A stretch of 64,000 bases of DNA from CAIWHR01 sp963779805 (GTDB lineage: Bacteria > Pseudomonadota > Gammaproteobacteria > Burkholderiales > Casimicrobiaceae). Below the pieces are notes generated by a model. That model made no database searches. It had not been told where the DNA came from and was given only the letters and a program-made list of their open reading frames with translations. The DNA lies in contig CAVZZN010000011.1 of the NCBI GenBank assembly GCA_963779805.1, forward strand, positions 1 to 64,000, in the 5' to 3' direction. Below, one piece after another: positions 17,806-27,410 of the stretch. Every line of letters begins with the position of its first letter. The stretch's first letter is position 1. The position numbers and the translations under genes were made by a program.

Positions 17806-18710
17806 CGTCGTCTGCGCACGAGCGCCCCCCAGATGCCGTTCGGCATGAGCAGCATGAACGCGAGCAGCAACGCGCCATTGCCGATCTCCTGGAACACCTG
17901 CGAGAAGCGCAGGAGCTCCGAGCCGAGGGTGAGCGTGGTGACCCCGAGGATCGTGCCCCCGATCGTGCCCATGCCGCCGACGACGATCATCGTCAGCACC
18001 CTGATGGTCTCGAAGATGCCGAAGCCTTCGGGCGTGATGTGGCCGAGGAGCGTGGCGAGCAACGCCCCGGCGATGCCGCCGTAGAACGCGCTCAGCCCGT
18101 AGGCCAGCATGCGATAGCGCGTGAGGTGAATGCCCATCGCCCGCGCTGCCACCGGGTTTTCGCGAATGGCGACGAAGGCCTTTCCGACGCGCGAGGCCAG
18201 CACGTTGCGCGCCGCCCACACCATCAGCACCGCAACCGCGACGGCGATCAGGAACACCAGCAGGTTGTCGCGCACACCGGCAAGCACCGGGTGGGGGACC
18301 TCGGTCCCCTGAAAGCCCCCGGTCAGCGGCTTCCACAAATTGAGTATGAGCACGACCGTCTGGTTGAACGCAAGGGTGACCAGGGCCAGGTAGAACCCGG
18401 TCAGCCGCAGCACGATCACGCCGATCGCGAGCCCGAACGCGACGGCGGTGAGGCCGGCGAACGGCAACGCGAGGGCGAACGGCAGGCCGGCGCGCGACTG
18501 CAGCAGCGCCATCGCAAAGGCACCGATGCCGAGGAAGGCCGCCTGGCCGAAATCGAACTGGCCGGCGTAACCCATGAGCAGGTTGTAGCCAAGCCCGAAG
18601 ACGACGTAGATCGCGATCAGCGAAAGGACGTAGAGCTGGTAATTGTCGAGAAAGGGACCCGCCGCCCATGCGATCGTCGCGATCGCTAGCGCGAGCGCCG
18701 CGCGCCTCAT
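17802..18710 (-). CDS. livM: ABC transporter permease LivM, set 2
   Basis: Membrane permease of 302 aa. ATG 18710 gives MRRAALALAIATIAWAAG. Hallmarks are YNLLMGYAGQFDFGQAAF near the N-terminus, the loop GKAFVAIRENPVAARAMGI that docks to the ATPases, and GGMGTIGGTILG near the end. It overlaps livG and livH by four bases each. Intact. Confidence 0.91.
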   Translation of the reverse strand: MRRAALALAIATIAWAAGPFLDNYQLYVLSLIAIYVVFGLGYNLLMGYAGQFDFGQAAFLGIGAFAMALLQSRAGLPFALALPFAGLTAVAFGLAIGVIVLRLTGFYLALVTLAFNQTVVLILNLWKPLTGGFQGTEVPHPVLAGVRDNLLVFLIAVAVAVLMVWAARNVLASRVGKAFVAIRENPVAARAMGIHLTRYRMLAYGLSAFYGGIAGALLATLLGHITPEGFGIFETIRVLTMIVVGGMGTIGGTILGVTTLTLGSELLRFSQVFQEIGNGALLLAFMLLMPNGIWGALVRRRR

Positions 18711-19576
18711 ACGCGGGTGGCGACCGGCGTGCCGAGCAGTCCGCTCGGGCGCACCACGAGGACCCCTATGAGCAGCACGAAGGTCGCGGCCGTCTGCAGA
18801 TCGGCGCGCAAATAGCCGGCCACGAGATTCTCGACGAGGCCGAGCAGGATGCCGCCGATGATTGCGCCCGGGATGCTCCCGAATCCGCCGAGCACGATCG
18901 CCGTGAACGACTTGATGCCGATGTAGCCCATGTCCGGCTCGACGAGGAGCAGCGGGCCGAGCAGCACCCCTCCGAGTGCGCTCAGCACGGTGCCGATGAT
19001 CCACGCCATCGCGAAGACCGCGCCGACGTTCACGCCGACGAGCGCCGCGCCGCGCCGGTTCTGTGCGGTGGCGCGCATCGCCGCGCCGAACCGGGTCAGC
19101 TCGAAGAAGGCGTACAGGGCGGCGACGATCACGAGGGTGAAGGCGACGATCGCCACCTCCTGCGGCGTGATCAGGACCGACCCCAGCTGCCAGGGCTTCG
19201 TCCCGAACCTCGCCGGGAGCTCGTACGCGTCGGCGCCCCAGACCAGGCGGACGGTTCCCTTCATGATCGCGGCGAGGCCCATGAGCGCGATCACGCGGGA
19301 GAGCAGCGACGCCCGCATCATGGGCTTCGACACCAGCCGGTCGAACACGACGAAGCCGAGCAGCGCCGCCGCGCCGATCGTGAGGGCGAGCGCCACCGGG
19401 TAAGGCAGCGCCCACAGCTTCGAGAACGTGAGGATGAAATACGCGCCGAGCATCAGGCTCTCGCCGCCGGCGAAGTTCACCGTCTCGGTCGCGTCGTAGA
19501 TGACGGTGAACCCGATGGCGACGAGCGCGTAGATGCAGCCGACGACGAGGCCGTCGATCAGGAACTGGACGAGCAC
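18707..19576 (-). CDS. livH: ABC transporter permease LivH, set 2
   Basis: Permease of 289 aa from GTG 19576 (VLVQFLIDGLVVGCIYALVAIGF when read literally). It carries YDATETVNFAGGESLMLGAY, the LivH N-terminal signature, and GGFGSIPGAIIGGILLGLVE. The start is placed by homology; the codon is GTG and the binding-protein gene ends 11 bases upstream. Intact. Confidence 0.9.
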   Translation of the reverse strand: MLVQFLIDGLVVGCIYALVAIGFTVIYDATETVNFAGGESLMLGAYFILTFSKLWALPYPVALALTIGAAALLGFVVFDRLVSKPMMRASLLSRVIALMGLAAIMKGTVRLVWGADAYELPARFGTKPWQLGSVLITPQEVAIVAFTLVIVAALYAFFELTRFGAAMRATAQNRRGAALVGVNVGAVFAMAWIIGTVLSALGGVLLGPLLLVEPDMGYIGIKSFTAIVLGGFGSIPGAIIGGILLGLVENLVAGYLRADLQTAATFVLLIGVLVVRPSGLLGTPVATRV

Positions 19577-19587
19577 GCGCGACGCCC

Positions 19588-20754
19588 CTACCTCTTCTCG
19601 TCCCCGAAGAAGTAGTGCTTGCCGTTCCTGAATCCGTCGAGGAATCCGCCGTGGATCGCGCGATGGTTCGTCGCGGTGAACTTGAGCGGATACGGAATGC
19701 TCGGCGTCTTGTACTCCGGCATCTGCTCGAAGGCCGTGACCAGCCTGTCGGTCGTGAGGTCGCGGCCCGCCCGCCGGAGGCCCTCGACGAACAACTGCGT
19801 GACCGCCCAGCCCTGCGCCGCCCACACGATCGGCTCGTCCTTCGGATACTTCTGCCTCCACTCCTTCATGAACTCGGCGTTGCACGGATCCGTGAGCGGG
19901 CACGCGAGCGGGCTCACCGCGTAGAACTCGATGGGCGAGTCGCCGGTGACGAGCTCGAAGATGGCCGCGGATGAGCCGCCGCCGAAGCTCACGAGCGGCG
20001 CGGTGACCGCCTGCTTGGTCATCTCCCGGATCACGAAGGCGAGCGGCTTGGGCGTGCCGCCATAGATGATCGCGTCGGCCCCGGCCGCCTTGATCTTGAC
20101 GATCTGCGCCGTGGCGCTGAGGGCATTCGGCTCGATCGGCTCGTCGAGGTCGATCTTCAGGTTGCGCTTCTTGAGCTCCGCGGCCGCTGCGTCGCGCGTG
20201 ATGGTGCCGTACTCGTTGTTCTCGCGGATGAATGCAATCTTCTTCGGCTTGAGCGACGCGACGAGCTTGGTGACCGGGATCGCCTGATCGTCCAGCGTCA
20301 TGTTCGCCTGGAACACAAGCCGCTTCACCGGCGCGGTAAGCAGCGGTGTCGAAGACGCCGGCGACCAGTAGATGAGGCCCTTCTCGTTCACCTTCGGGAA
20401 GGCCGCGAGCGCCACCGGCGTGAACGGCCCGCCATAGATGAGAAACACCTGGTCGCGATCGATCAGCTTGGTCACGGAGGCCACGCCGGCGCCCGCGTCG
20501 CCGCGATCGTCCTCGACGATGAGATCGATCTTGCGGCCGTTGATGCCGCCCGCCGCGTTCACCTTGTCGAACACGAGCCGGGCGGCGCGCTCGTAGGCGA
20601 GCCCGAAGACGGCGACGGGACCCGTCTGTGAAGTGTGCATCCCGATCTTGATGCTGGTGGCGCTCACGCCCTGGTCGGCCGACGCGGCGACCGGAGCGAT
20701 CCCGATGAACGCGGCGGCAACGACGAGCCCGTGCCAAAACCCCTTCTGCGTCAT
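19588..20754 (-). CDS. Periplasmic substrate-binding protein, set 2
   Basis: Type I periplasmic binding protein of 388 aa. ATG 20754 is preceded by GGAGGAGAT. The signal peptide ends at VAASA, and the mature part begins DQGVSATSIKIGMHTSQTGP. The typical mid-domain segment YGGTPKPLAFVIREM and the aromatic-rich C-terminus (KHYFFGDEKR) are seen. A likely disulfide lies in ACPLTDPCNAEF, unusual among its two neighbours of the same class, which lack it. The ligand is unknown. An enolase-superfamily gene sits directly upstream. Confidence 0.9.
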   Translation of the reverse strand: MTQKGFWHGLVVAAAFIGIAPVAASADQGVSATSIKIGMHTSQTGPVAVFGLAYERAARLVFDKVNAAGGINGRKIDLIVEDDRGDAGAGVASVTKLIDRDQVFLIYGGPFTPVALAAFPKVNEKGLIYWSPASSTPLLTAPVKRLVFQANMTLDDQAIPVTKLVASLKPKKIAFIRENNEYGTITRDAAAAELKKRNLKIDLDEPIEPNALSATAQIVKIKAAGADAIIYGGTPKPLAFVIREMTKQAVTAPLVSFGGGSSAAIFELVTGDSPIEFYAVSPLACPLTDPCNAEFMKEWRQKYPKDEPIVWAAQGWAVTQLFVEGLRRAGRDLTTDRLVTAFEQMPEYKTPSIPYPLKFTATNHRAIHGGFLDGFRNGKHYFFGDEKR

Positions 20755-20876
20755 GTTCCATCTCCTCCTGGGCCGATGCGGCCCTGTTGCACGGACAGCC
20801 CGGGTCGGCGCGGCACGCACACGGCCTGTCGCCCGTGCCGTGTGGTCCTGCAGCCGCAAACGCTCGCGCAATTCGG

Positions 20877-21977
20877 CTAGCGATCGGCGCGGTAGTGCCT
20901 GAGCTTGTCGTCGTCGATGCTCACGCCGTTTCCGGGCGTGTCGGGCAGGCGGAACCTGCCGCCACGGATCTCGATCGGATGCGTGAGCAGGCTTGCTGCG
21001 GCATCGAGAAAGAACGACAACTCCGCCGGCCCGGACGCGGTGATCCGATGCGCCGCATGGAAGTGCGCACTGGTCATCGCACCGATCTCGGTATCGCCCT
21101 GGCTGCCGGTGACGGGCACGATGCCGCTCGCTTCGCACAGGTGGAGGATCTTCTCCGAGAGCGTGTAGCCCGTGCGCGCGTTCTTGAGGCACATCATGCG
21201 GCACGTTCCGCGGCGGATCTCCTCCATCGTCTCCGCCACCGTCGTGCAGCTCTCGTCGGTCATGATGGGGATGCTCGTCGCCGCCGCGATCAGCGCGCGT
21301 CCGCGCACGTCCCAGCCCGGACACGGCTCTTCGACCCACGCGATCTCGTACGGCTCCCAGGCCGGCAGCGCGCGCAGCGCGACCAGGCTCGAATACCCGT
21401 GGTTGCAGTCGACGTGCAGCCGGACGCCGCTACCCACGGCCTCGCGCACCGCGCGCACCATCGCCGTGTCGCGCACGGGATCGATGCCGGCCTTGAGCTT
21501 GAGCGTCGTGAAGCCGTACTTCGCCACCAGTTCACGCGCCTGCTGCGCCACCTGCTCGGGCGCGCCGAGGCCGAGGATGTGCGAAAGCTCGACTTCGTTC
21601 GTCCAGCCGCCGAGCAGGCGATACAACGGGATGCCGGCGGCCTGTCCGATCACGTCGTAGAGCGCCATGTCGACCGCAGCCTTGGCAGTGGGGTTGTGCT
21701 CGACCGTCTTGAGTCGCGCCCAGGCGAGCTCCAGTGCGAACGGGTCGATGCCGGTCAGCGCCGGTGCGAACCAGTCGCGCACGGCGGCGACGATCGAGAT
21801 CGCGGACTCGCCATACACCATCGGCCGCGCCGGAGCTTCCGCCTGGCCGACGAGCCCCTCGTCGGTGTGCACGCGCACGAGCACGTGATTCAGGGCGTCG
21901 AGTTGCCCGGTCGCGAACTTGACCACTTCGCGCATCGGCACGCGAAACGGGATTGCCTCGATCTTCGCGATCTTCAT
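20877..21977 (-). CDS. Enolase-superfamily enzyme, muconate-lactonizing subgroup (paralogue 4)
   Basis: Protein of 366 aa, starting MKIAKIEAIPFRVPMREV, strongly resembling the gene at 11306-12400 along its whole length (shared TDEGLVG, YGES, DWFAP, RLLGGW). The catalytic residues are KLKAG, Asp in VDCNHG, Glu in VEEPC, Asp in MTDESC and Lys in CLKNARTG. Both carry GSQGD near the C-terminal end of the barrel, a likely substrate-binding strand. The pair probably does the same chemistry on related substrates, each next to its own transporter. Confidence 0.88.
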   Translation of the reverse strand: MKIAKIEAIPFRVPMREVVKFATGQLDALNHVLVRVHTDEGLVGQAEAPARPMVYGESAISIVAAVRDWFAPALTGIDPFALELAWARLKTVEHNPTAKAAVDMALYDVIGQAAGIPLYRLLGGWTNEVELSHILGLGAPEQVAQQARELVAKYGFTTLKLKAGIDPVRDTAMVRAVREAVGSGVRLHVDCNHGYSSLVALRALPAWEPYEIAWVEEPCPGWDVRGRALIAAATSIPIMTDESCTTVAETMEEIRRGTCRMMCLKNARTGYTLSEKILHLCEASGIVPVTGSQGDTEIGAMTSAHFHAAHRITASGPAELSFFLDAAASLLTHPIEIRGGRFRLPDTPGNGVSIDDDKLRHYRADR

Positions 21978-22091
21978 CGTGCTCCGCTGCTCGTGGATGC
22001 TGGTCCAGGCCGGGGCGGGCTGCGAAGAATAGCAGGAAAACGACACTTCGTCGCACCCCACCGGCCTGCATCGTCCTGGCGAGCGGCCGGA

Positions 22092-22796
22092 TCAGCCGCC
22101 CAGATACGCCTCGACGATGCGCGGATTCCGGGCGAGATCCGCGGCCGCCCCGGTGATGGCGATGCGGCCGACCTCGAGGACGTATGCGCGGTCCGCAATC
22201 GCCAGCGCGCGCCTCGCGTTCTGCTCGATCAGCAGGACGGTGACGCCCTGCTGACGGATCTCCGCAACGATCGCGAAGACCTGCGCGCTGATGACCGGCG
22301 CGAGCCCCAGCGACGGCTCGTCGAGCAGCAGCAGCTTCGGCTTGGCCATGAGGGCGCGGCCGATCACCAGCATCTGCTGCTGGCCCCCGCTCAGCGCGCC
22401 GGCGAGCTGATGGGCGCGCTCGCGCAGGATGGGGAAGCGGTCCATCACGCGGTCGAGGTCACTCCGGATGTTGGCCTTGTCGGAGCGCACTGCGGCGGCC
22501 GCGAGCAGGTTCTCGAGCACGGATAGCTTGGCGAGCACCATGCGGCCTTCGGGCACCTGGACCAGACCTCGCCGCACGATGACGTGCGGGGGAGCGCCAC
22601 CGATGTCGGTACCTTCGAACAGGATCCGCCCCGCGGACGGCCGGATGAGCCCGGAGATCGTGCGCAGCAGGGTGCTCTTGCCCGCGCCGTTCGCCCCCAC
22701 GATGCTGATGATCTCGCCCGGCGCGACGTCGATGCTGATGCCCTTCAGCGCCTCGATCGGACCATACCGTACGGACAGATCGCGCACCGCGAGCAT
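22092..22796 (-). CDS. livF: ABC transporter ATPase LivF, set 3
   Basis: Protein of 234 aa. Walker A is GANGAGKST, the signature LSGGQQQMLVIGRAL and Walker B LLLDEPSLGLAP. It lies three bases from livG. The end of transporter set 3 faces the enolase-superfamily gene at 20877-21977 on the same strand across about 115 bases. Confidence 0.92.
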   Translation of the reverse strand: MLAVRDLSVRYGPIEALKGISIDVAPGEIISIVGANGAGKSTLLRTISGLIRPSAGRILFEGTDIGGAPPHVIVRRGLVQVPEGRMVLAKLSVLENLLAAAAVRSDKANIRSDLDRVMDRFPILRERAHQLAGALSGGQQQMLVIGRALMAKPKLLLLDEPSLGLAPVISAQVFAIVAEIRQQGVTVLLIEQNARRALAIADRAYVLEVGRIAITGAAADLARNPRIVEAYLGG

Positions 22797-22799
22797 CGC

Positions 22800-23549
22800 T
22801 CACTCCTCCCCGAGATAGGACCGGATGACGTGCGGGTCGCGCCGAATCGCGTCCGGGGAGCCCGACGCGATGAGCTCGCCCGAGGCAAGCACCGCGATGC
22901 GGTCGCAGAGCTCCATCACGAGCTTCATGTTGTGCTCGATGAGGAGGATCGCGATGCCTTCGGCGCGCACCCCGCTCAAGGTGGCCCTGAGCTCCTCGAT
23001 CTCGCTCGGGTTCATCCCGCCTGCGGGCTCGTCCAGCAGCAGCAGCCGGGGTGCGCTCGCGAGCGCACGCGCGAGCTCGAGCCGCTTCTGCTCGCCGAAG
23101 GACAGCCCGCCTGCAACGGCCTCGGCTTTGCCGTCCAGTCCGAAGCGGGCGAGAAACACCAGCGCAGCATGACGCCGTGCCTCGCCGCGCCGCGTCGGCA
23201 GCGGATTGAGGATGTCGAGGGCGGACACATGCGGGGTCTGTCCGAGCAGCACGTTCTCCAGCACGGTGCGCCGGCGGAAGATGCGCAGGTTCTGGAATGT
23301 GCGCGCGACGCCGGCGCGCGCGATGAGGTGAGGTCGCAGTCCGGTGATCGGGCGATCGTGCAGCAGCACACGCCCCGCATCGCTGCGGATGAACCCCGAC
23401 ACGAGGTTCACGAGCGTGGTCTTGCCCGATCCGTTCGGGCCGATGAGGCCGAGGATCTCCCGGTCGGTCACCGCGAGATCGACGCCGGCGAGCGCGCGGA
23501 CCCCGCCGAACGACTTGGCGAGGCCGTGAATCGCGAGCGCCGTGCTCAC
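22800..23549 (-). CDS. livG: ABC transporter ATPase LivG, set 3
   Basis: Protein of 249 aa from GTG 23549 (STALAIHGLAKSFGGVRAL after the start). Walker A is GPNGSGKTT. The signature reads LSFGEQKRLELARAL and Walker B LLLDEPAGGMNP, both normal for LivG. The stretch after Walker B, EIEELRATLSGVR, leads to the switch LIEHNM. It overlaps livM by four bases. Confidence 0.92.
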   Translation of the reverse strand: MSTALAIHGLAKSFGGVRALAGVDLAVTDREILGLIGPNGSGKTTLVNLVSGFIRSDAGRVLLHDRPITGLRPHLIARAGVARTFQNLRIFRRRTVLENVLLGQTPHVSALDILNPLPTRRGEARRHAALVFLARFGLDGKAEAVAGGLSFGEQKRLELARALASAPRLLLLDEPAGGMNPSEIEELRATLSGVRAEGIAILLIEHNMKLVMELCDRIAVLASGELIASGSPDAIRRDPHVIRSYLGEE

Positions 23550-24431
23550 GAGGCGCGCGGACTGGACGCGCGGCGGAAGGCGCGACGCACGGCGCGAACC
23601 ATGTCCTCGTCGATCAGTCCGCGCGGGCGTGCCAGCACGATCACCGTCACGAGCAGGCCGTAGAAGATCATGCGGTATTCCTGCAACGGCCGGATCACCT
23701 CGGGAAGCAACGTCAGCAACGCAGCGCCCAGCAGCGGTCCCCAAAGCGTACCGAGGCCGCCGGCTCCCACGTACAGCACGGCGACCATGGTGAGGCTGAA
23801 GCCGAAATCGCTCGACGTGATGAACGAGATGTAGTTGGCGTAGAGCCCGCCGCCGATCGCCGCCGCGAACGCGCCGAGCGCGAACGCGAACAGCTTCGCG
23901 GCCACGGTGTCGATACCCATCGCCGCGGCGGCGGTCTCGTCTTCCTGGATCGCGGCCAGCATCGAGCCGTACCGGCTGTGCTCGAGGGCGGCGAGCAGCA
24001 CGACGATGAGGACGAGGGCGACCGCGACGTGCCACGGCTGCGTCAGGACGACGATGTTCCGGAACCCGGTGACCCCGGCGGGACCGACCACCCGGCCACC
24101 GACCTCGAGCTGATACGTGAAGTTGAGGAAGAAGATGCGCACGCACTCGGAGAACCCGAGCGTCGCCAGGGCGAGATAGATGCCGCGCACGCGCAGGCAG
24201 GGATATCCCAGCGCGAGCCCCAACGAGCAGGCACGCGAGCGCGGGGACGAGGAGCGCGGGCAACAGCGGCCAGCCGAAGAGCGTGGTCAGCATGGCCGCA
24301 CCGTACGCTCCCAGCGCCCAGAAGCCGACCTGCGCGAGCGAGAACTGGCCCGTCGCCAGCGTCATGTACACCGACAGCGCGAGGATCGCGTTGAGGCCCG
24401 CTACCGTGAAAATCGTGACGAGATAGCTCAT
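23546..24431 (-). CDS. livM: ABC transporter permease LivM, set 3 (one frame break)
   Basis: Membrane permease; the restored protein is 294 aa. The N-terminal part from ATG 24431 (MSYLVTIFTVAGLNAILAL) runs to ALACLLVG. A run of four Cs on the plus strand at 24218-24221 then shifts the frame; with three it continues as LALGYPCLRVRGIYLALAT, the LivM hallmark. The loop QEDETAAAAMGID and the C-terminal GGLGTLWGPLLGAALL are intact. It lies three bases from livH. Confidence 0.86.
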
Positions 24432-24434
24432 GCG

Positions 24435-25340
24435 TCAGTCCGGCCGCTGCACGCCACCGCCGAAGAGGCCTTGCGGCCGCACGATCAGCACCACGAACAT
24501 CAGGACGAACAGCACGGCTTCGCGGTACGTGGCCGAGAGCAGATTGGTCGTTACCGTCTCCACCAGGCCGACCAGCAGCCCGCCGATCATCGCGCCATAC
24601 AGGTTGCCCAGGCCGCCGATGACGATGACGACGAAGCCCGTCAGCAGCAAAGGCCCCCCGATGAATGCGTTGATGGTGCCGGTCGCGACACCGATGAGGC
24701 ATCCGGCGGCCCCGGCGAGCGCCGAAGCGACCCCGAACGCGAGCATCTCCGTGCGCTCGACATTGATGCCGAGGATCCGCGCCGCGGTGGGGTTCTCCTC
24801 GACCACCCGGATCGCACGCCCGGAGTCGCTGCGCGTCACCCACAGGTGCAGCAGCAGCATCAGGAGCAGCGACACGACGAAGATCACGACGTACACGCCG
24901 CGTATGTACACGCCGCCGACATGGAACGAAAGGTCCTCGAGCGGCGAGGGATACGGCGTGTACTCGGGATAGAAGATCGGCACCTTGCGCGAGACGTGGA
25001 GCATCGCCTCCTCGAGCATCAGGGTGATACCGACGGTCGCCACGAAGGGCGCCAGGTACGACGCGTCGCGCAGCGGCCGGAAGACCAGCCGCTCGATGAC
25101 GAGCCCGAGGATGGCGCCGGTCGCCGTAGCGACAAGAAACGATAGCGCGAGGACCGGATAGCTGTCCCCGCCCAGCAGGAGCGATACCGTGGCGCCGGCG
25201 AACGCCGACACCATGATCGTTGCTCCGTGCGCGATGTTGAGCCGGTGCAGTACCCCGAAGATGATCGTGAATCCGATCGCCACGAGGGAATAGGTGCTCC
25301 CCAGCAGGATGCCGCTCAGGACGTATTCGAGGATGCGCAC
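24435..25340 (-). CDS. livH: ABC transporter permease LivH, set 3
   Basis: Permease of 301 aa beginning MRILEYVLSGILLGSTYSLV. It carries FGVLHRLNIAHGATIM, the LivH signature, the ATPase-docking loop RAIRVVEENPTAARILGI, and GGLGNLYGAMIGGLLVGL. The stretch SRKVPIFYPEYTPYPSPLED is a longer periplasmic loop than in sets 1 and 2, seen in permeases of this subgroup. Eight bases separate it from the binding protein. Intact. Confidence 0.91.
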   Translation of the reverse strand: MRILEYVLSGILLGSTYSLVAIGFTIIFGVLHRLNIAHGATIMVSAFAGATVSLLLGGDSYPVLALSFLVATATGAILGLVIERLVFRPLRDASYLAPFVATVGITLMLEEAMLHVSRKVPIFYPEYTPYPSPLEDLSFHVGGVYIRGVYVVIFVVSLLLMLLLHLWVTRSDSGRAIRVVEENPTAARILGINVERTEMLAFGVASALAGAAGCLIGVATGTINAFIGGPLLLTGFVVIVIGGLGNLYGAMIGGLLVGLVETVTTNLLSATYREAVLFVLMFVVLIVRPQGLFGGGVQRPD

Positions 25341-25348
25341 GCCCCGGC

Positions 25349-26641
25349 TCAGGGGAACGGCTTCTCGTCCCAGACCACGTACTTGCCGTTCTTGATGGTC
25401 AGGAAGAAGCCGTTCTTCACGGCGTCGTTCTCGGCGTTGAACTTGACGTGCTCGCCCGTCACGCTGTCGATGCCGGCCTTCGCGAGCGCGTCCCGGAATT
25501 TCCTGCGATCGTCCTGGAGGCTCTCCGGCGTGTTCTTGATGCCGGACGATTCGATCGCCGCCTTGAAGAGGTAGATCGCCTCGTAGCCGTTCACCCCGAA
25601 CAGGTTGATGTCGCTGCCGGCACGCTTGTGGTATTCCTGCTCGAGGTGAACGACCTTGGGCGAGCCCCCGGGCACGTAGGAGCTGCCGACGATCATCCGC
25701 TCGACCGCTTTGCCCCCCAGCTTAGGCACTTCAGGCGCGATGCTCCCGATCGTGCCGGTCCAGATCCTGGGCTTGAAGCCGCGGCGCTGCGCCTCCTTCA
25801 TCAGGTTGACCCCGGTGAGCACGGGCGTGGAGACAACGACGATGTCCGGCTTCGCCTTCGCAAGCGCCGCGACCTGGCCGGACAGGTCGGAGTCCTTCTC
25901 GAGCCCTTCGGTCTGCACGACCAGCTCGATGCCGGCCTTCTGCAGCGCCGGGATCAGCACGCCCTTGGCGATCACGGCGTTGAAGGCGTTGTCCTTGGCG
26001 ACGAAGATGCCCGCCGTCTTGTAGCCGAGCTTGTCGTGGAGCATCTGCATCTCCCGTGCGACGAGCGCGCCTTCGAAGAACGCGTTGCGAAAGCCCCACT
26101 TGGAGATCTTGCCCAGGCCCGGGGCGGCGGAGGCTGCGGTCAGCAGGACGACCGGCGTGCCCTGCTTTTCGAGCTCGTTGAGGTAGTTGAACGCCGCCTC
26201 GGTGTTGTCGGAGCGCGACGTGCCCTTGATCGCGAGCACCTGGTCGTCGGCGACGAGCTTCTTCATGAGCGCGATCGCGGTGGCCGAATCGCCGTCCGGG
26301 TCGTAGCCCTTCGGCGAGGGCGTGAGCGCGAGCTTGACGGCCTTGCCGTCCACCTTCACGCCACCGGCGGCGTTGATCTCGTCGATCGCGATCTGCGACC
26401 CGATCAGGGCCTGAATCCCATACGGCGCGGGCACCCCGGTTTGCGCCTCGAGCGAGCCGATGCGCACGGTACCCTCGTTCTGGAACGCGAGGACCGGCGT
26501 TGCCAGCACGGCCGCCGCCGCGAGGGCGACGGCGGCGAGTGATGCGCGAACCGGGTTGCGGAAGGCCGGCGTCGTGCGTCGGGCCAGCATCTGCGCTGTC
26601 GAACGCGGACAACCTACCTCGTGCAGGTGATGCGGGTCCAT
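25349..26641 (-). CDS. Periplasmic substrate-binding protein, set 3
   Basis: Type I periplasmic binding protein, 430 aa from ATG 26641, which follows GGAGGAGGAG by six bases. A second Met at residue 18 gives a shorter signal peptide; both end before FQNEGTVRIG. The fold is shown by SLEAQTGVPAPYG, DIVVVSTPVLTGV and NLFGVNGYEAIYLF. It is the first gene of the whole minus-strand transporter/enzyme block. The ligand is not evident; the acidic Gly/Pro lining motif differs from set 1 and set 2 proteins, so the three probably differ in specificity. Confidence 0.9.
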   Translation of the reverse strand: MDPHHLHEVGCPRSTAQMLARRTTPAFRNPVRASLAAVALAAAAVLATPVLAFQNEGTVRIGSLEAQTGVPAPYGIQALIGSQIAIDEINAAGGVKVDGKAVKLALTPSPKGYDPDGDSATAIALMKKLVADDQVLAIKGTSRSDNTEAAFNYLNELEKQGTPVVLLTAASAAPGLGKISKWGFRNAFFEGALVAREMQMLHDKLGYKTAGIFVAKDNAFNAVIAKGVLIPALQKAGIELVVQTEGLEKDSDLSGQVAALAKAKPDIVVVSTPVLTGVNLMKEAQRRGFKPRIWTGTIGSIAPEVPKLGGKAVERMIVGSSYVPGGSPKVVHLEQEYHKRAGSDINLFGVNGYEAIYLFKAAIESSGIKNTPESLQDDRRKFRDALAKAGIDSVTGEHVKFNAENDAVKNGFFLTIKNGKYVVWDEKPFP

Positions 26642-26690
26642 GTGCTCCTCCTCCGTGGCCGCTTGTCGCGGAAAAAGCGCACAATGTGCA

Positions 26691-27266
26691 CTAATGACTT
26701 GGCTCGCGCAAATACGGCGCCGCCAGTCGCAGGTAATGCACCATCGACCACAGCGTCAGGATCGCCGCGACCCACAACGCGATCGACCCCAGCAGCGGTG
26801 TCGACACACCCGGAATGACGGGCTCCCAAAGCAGCAACGCGATGATCGCCGTCATCTGCGCGGCGGTCTTTACCTTCCCGACGAAGGCGACCGCGACGCT
26901 CTTGCTGCGGCCGAGCTGAGCCATCCATTCGCGCAGCGCCGAGATGGCGATCTCGCGGCCGATGATGATGATCGCGAGATACGACTCCGCGCGCCCGAGC
27001 CACACCAGCACGATCAGCGCCGCGGCGATCATGAGCTTGTCGGCGACCGGGTCGAGGAACGCGCCGAACGCGCTGGTCTCGCCCCAGCGCCGCGCGAGGT
27101 AACCGTCGAGCCAGTCGGTGATCGAGGCGAGCGCGAACACGCTCATCGCCGTCCAGTTCTTCGTGACCGGCGTGAGCCACGCATCGGGCAGGTAATAGAC
27201 GACCACGAACACCGGGATCAGCACGATCCGCAGCCACGTGAGCGCGATCGGAATGTTGAAGACCAT
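26691..27266 (-). CDS. pgsA: CDP-diacylglycerol-glycerol-3-phosphate 3-phosphatidyltransferase
   Basis: Membrane enzyme of 191 aa making phosphatidylglycerol phosphate from CDP-diacylglycerol and glycerol 3-phosphate, the first committed step to phosphatidylglycerol and cardiolipin. The CDP-alcohol phosphotransferase motif DGx2ARx8Gx3Dx3D is complete (DWLDGYLARRWG then GAFLDPVADK). Several hydrophobic segments span the membrane. It begins MVFNIPIALTWLRIVLIPVF, as in homologues. It lies downstream of uvrC, a frequent pairing in proteobacteria. Confidence 0.95.
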   Translation of the reverse strand: MVFNIPIALTWLRIVLIPVFVVVYYLPDAWLTPVTKNWTAMSVFALASITDWLDGYLARRWGETSAFGAFLDPVADKLMIAAALIVLVWLGRAESYLAIIIIGREIAISALREWMAQLGRSKSVAVAFVGKVKTAAQMTAIIALLLWEPVIPGVSTPLLGSIALWVAAILTLWSMVHYLRLAAPYLREPSH

Positions 27267-27410
27267 GAGCGGACGCCGCGCCTCGCCGGCAGCGGGAACG
27301 CCGGATTCTACGCCGGCGGGCGATCCGCGCTTCCCGTTGCTTCATCCCGTGTGCGGCAGGACTCATGGGCGCCTTTGTCTCGTGAGCGAAGACCGGGTTC
27401 GCGCGCGAGC

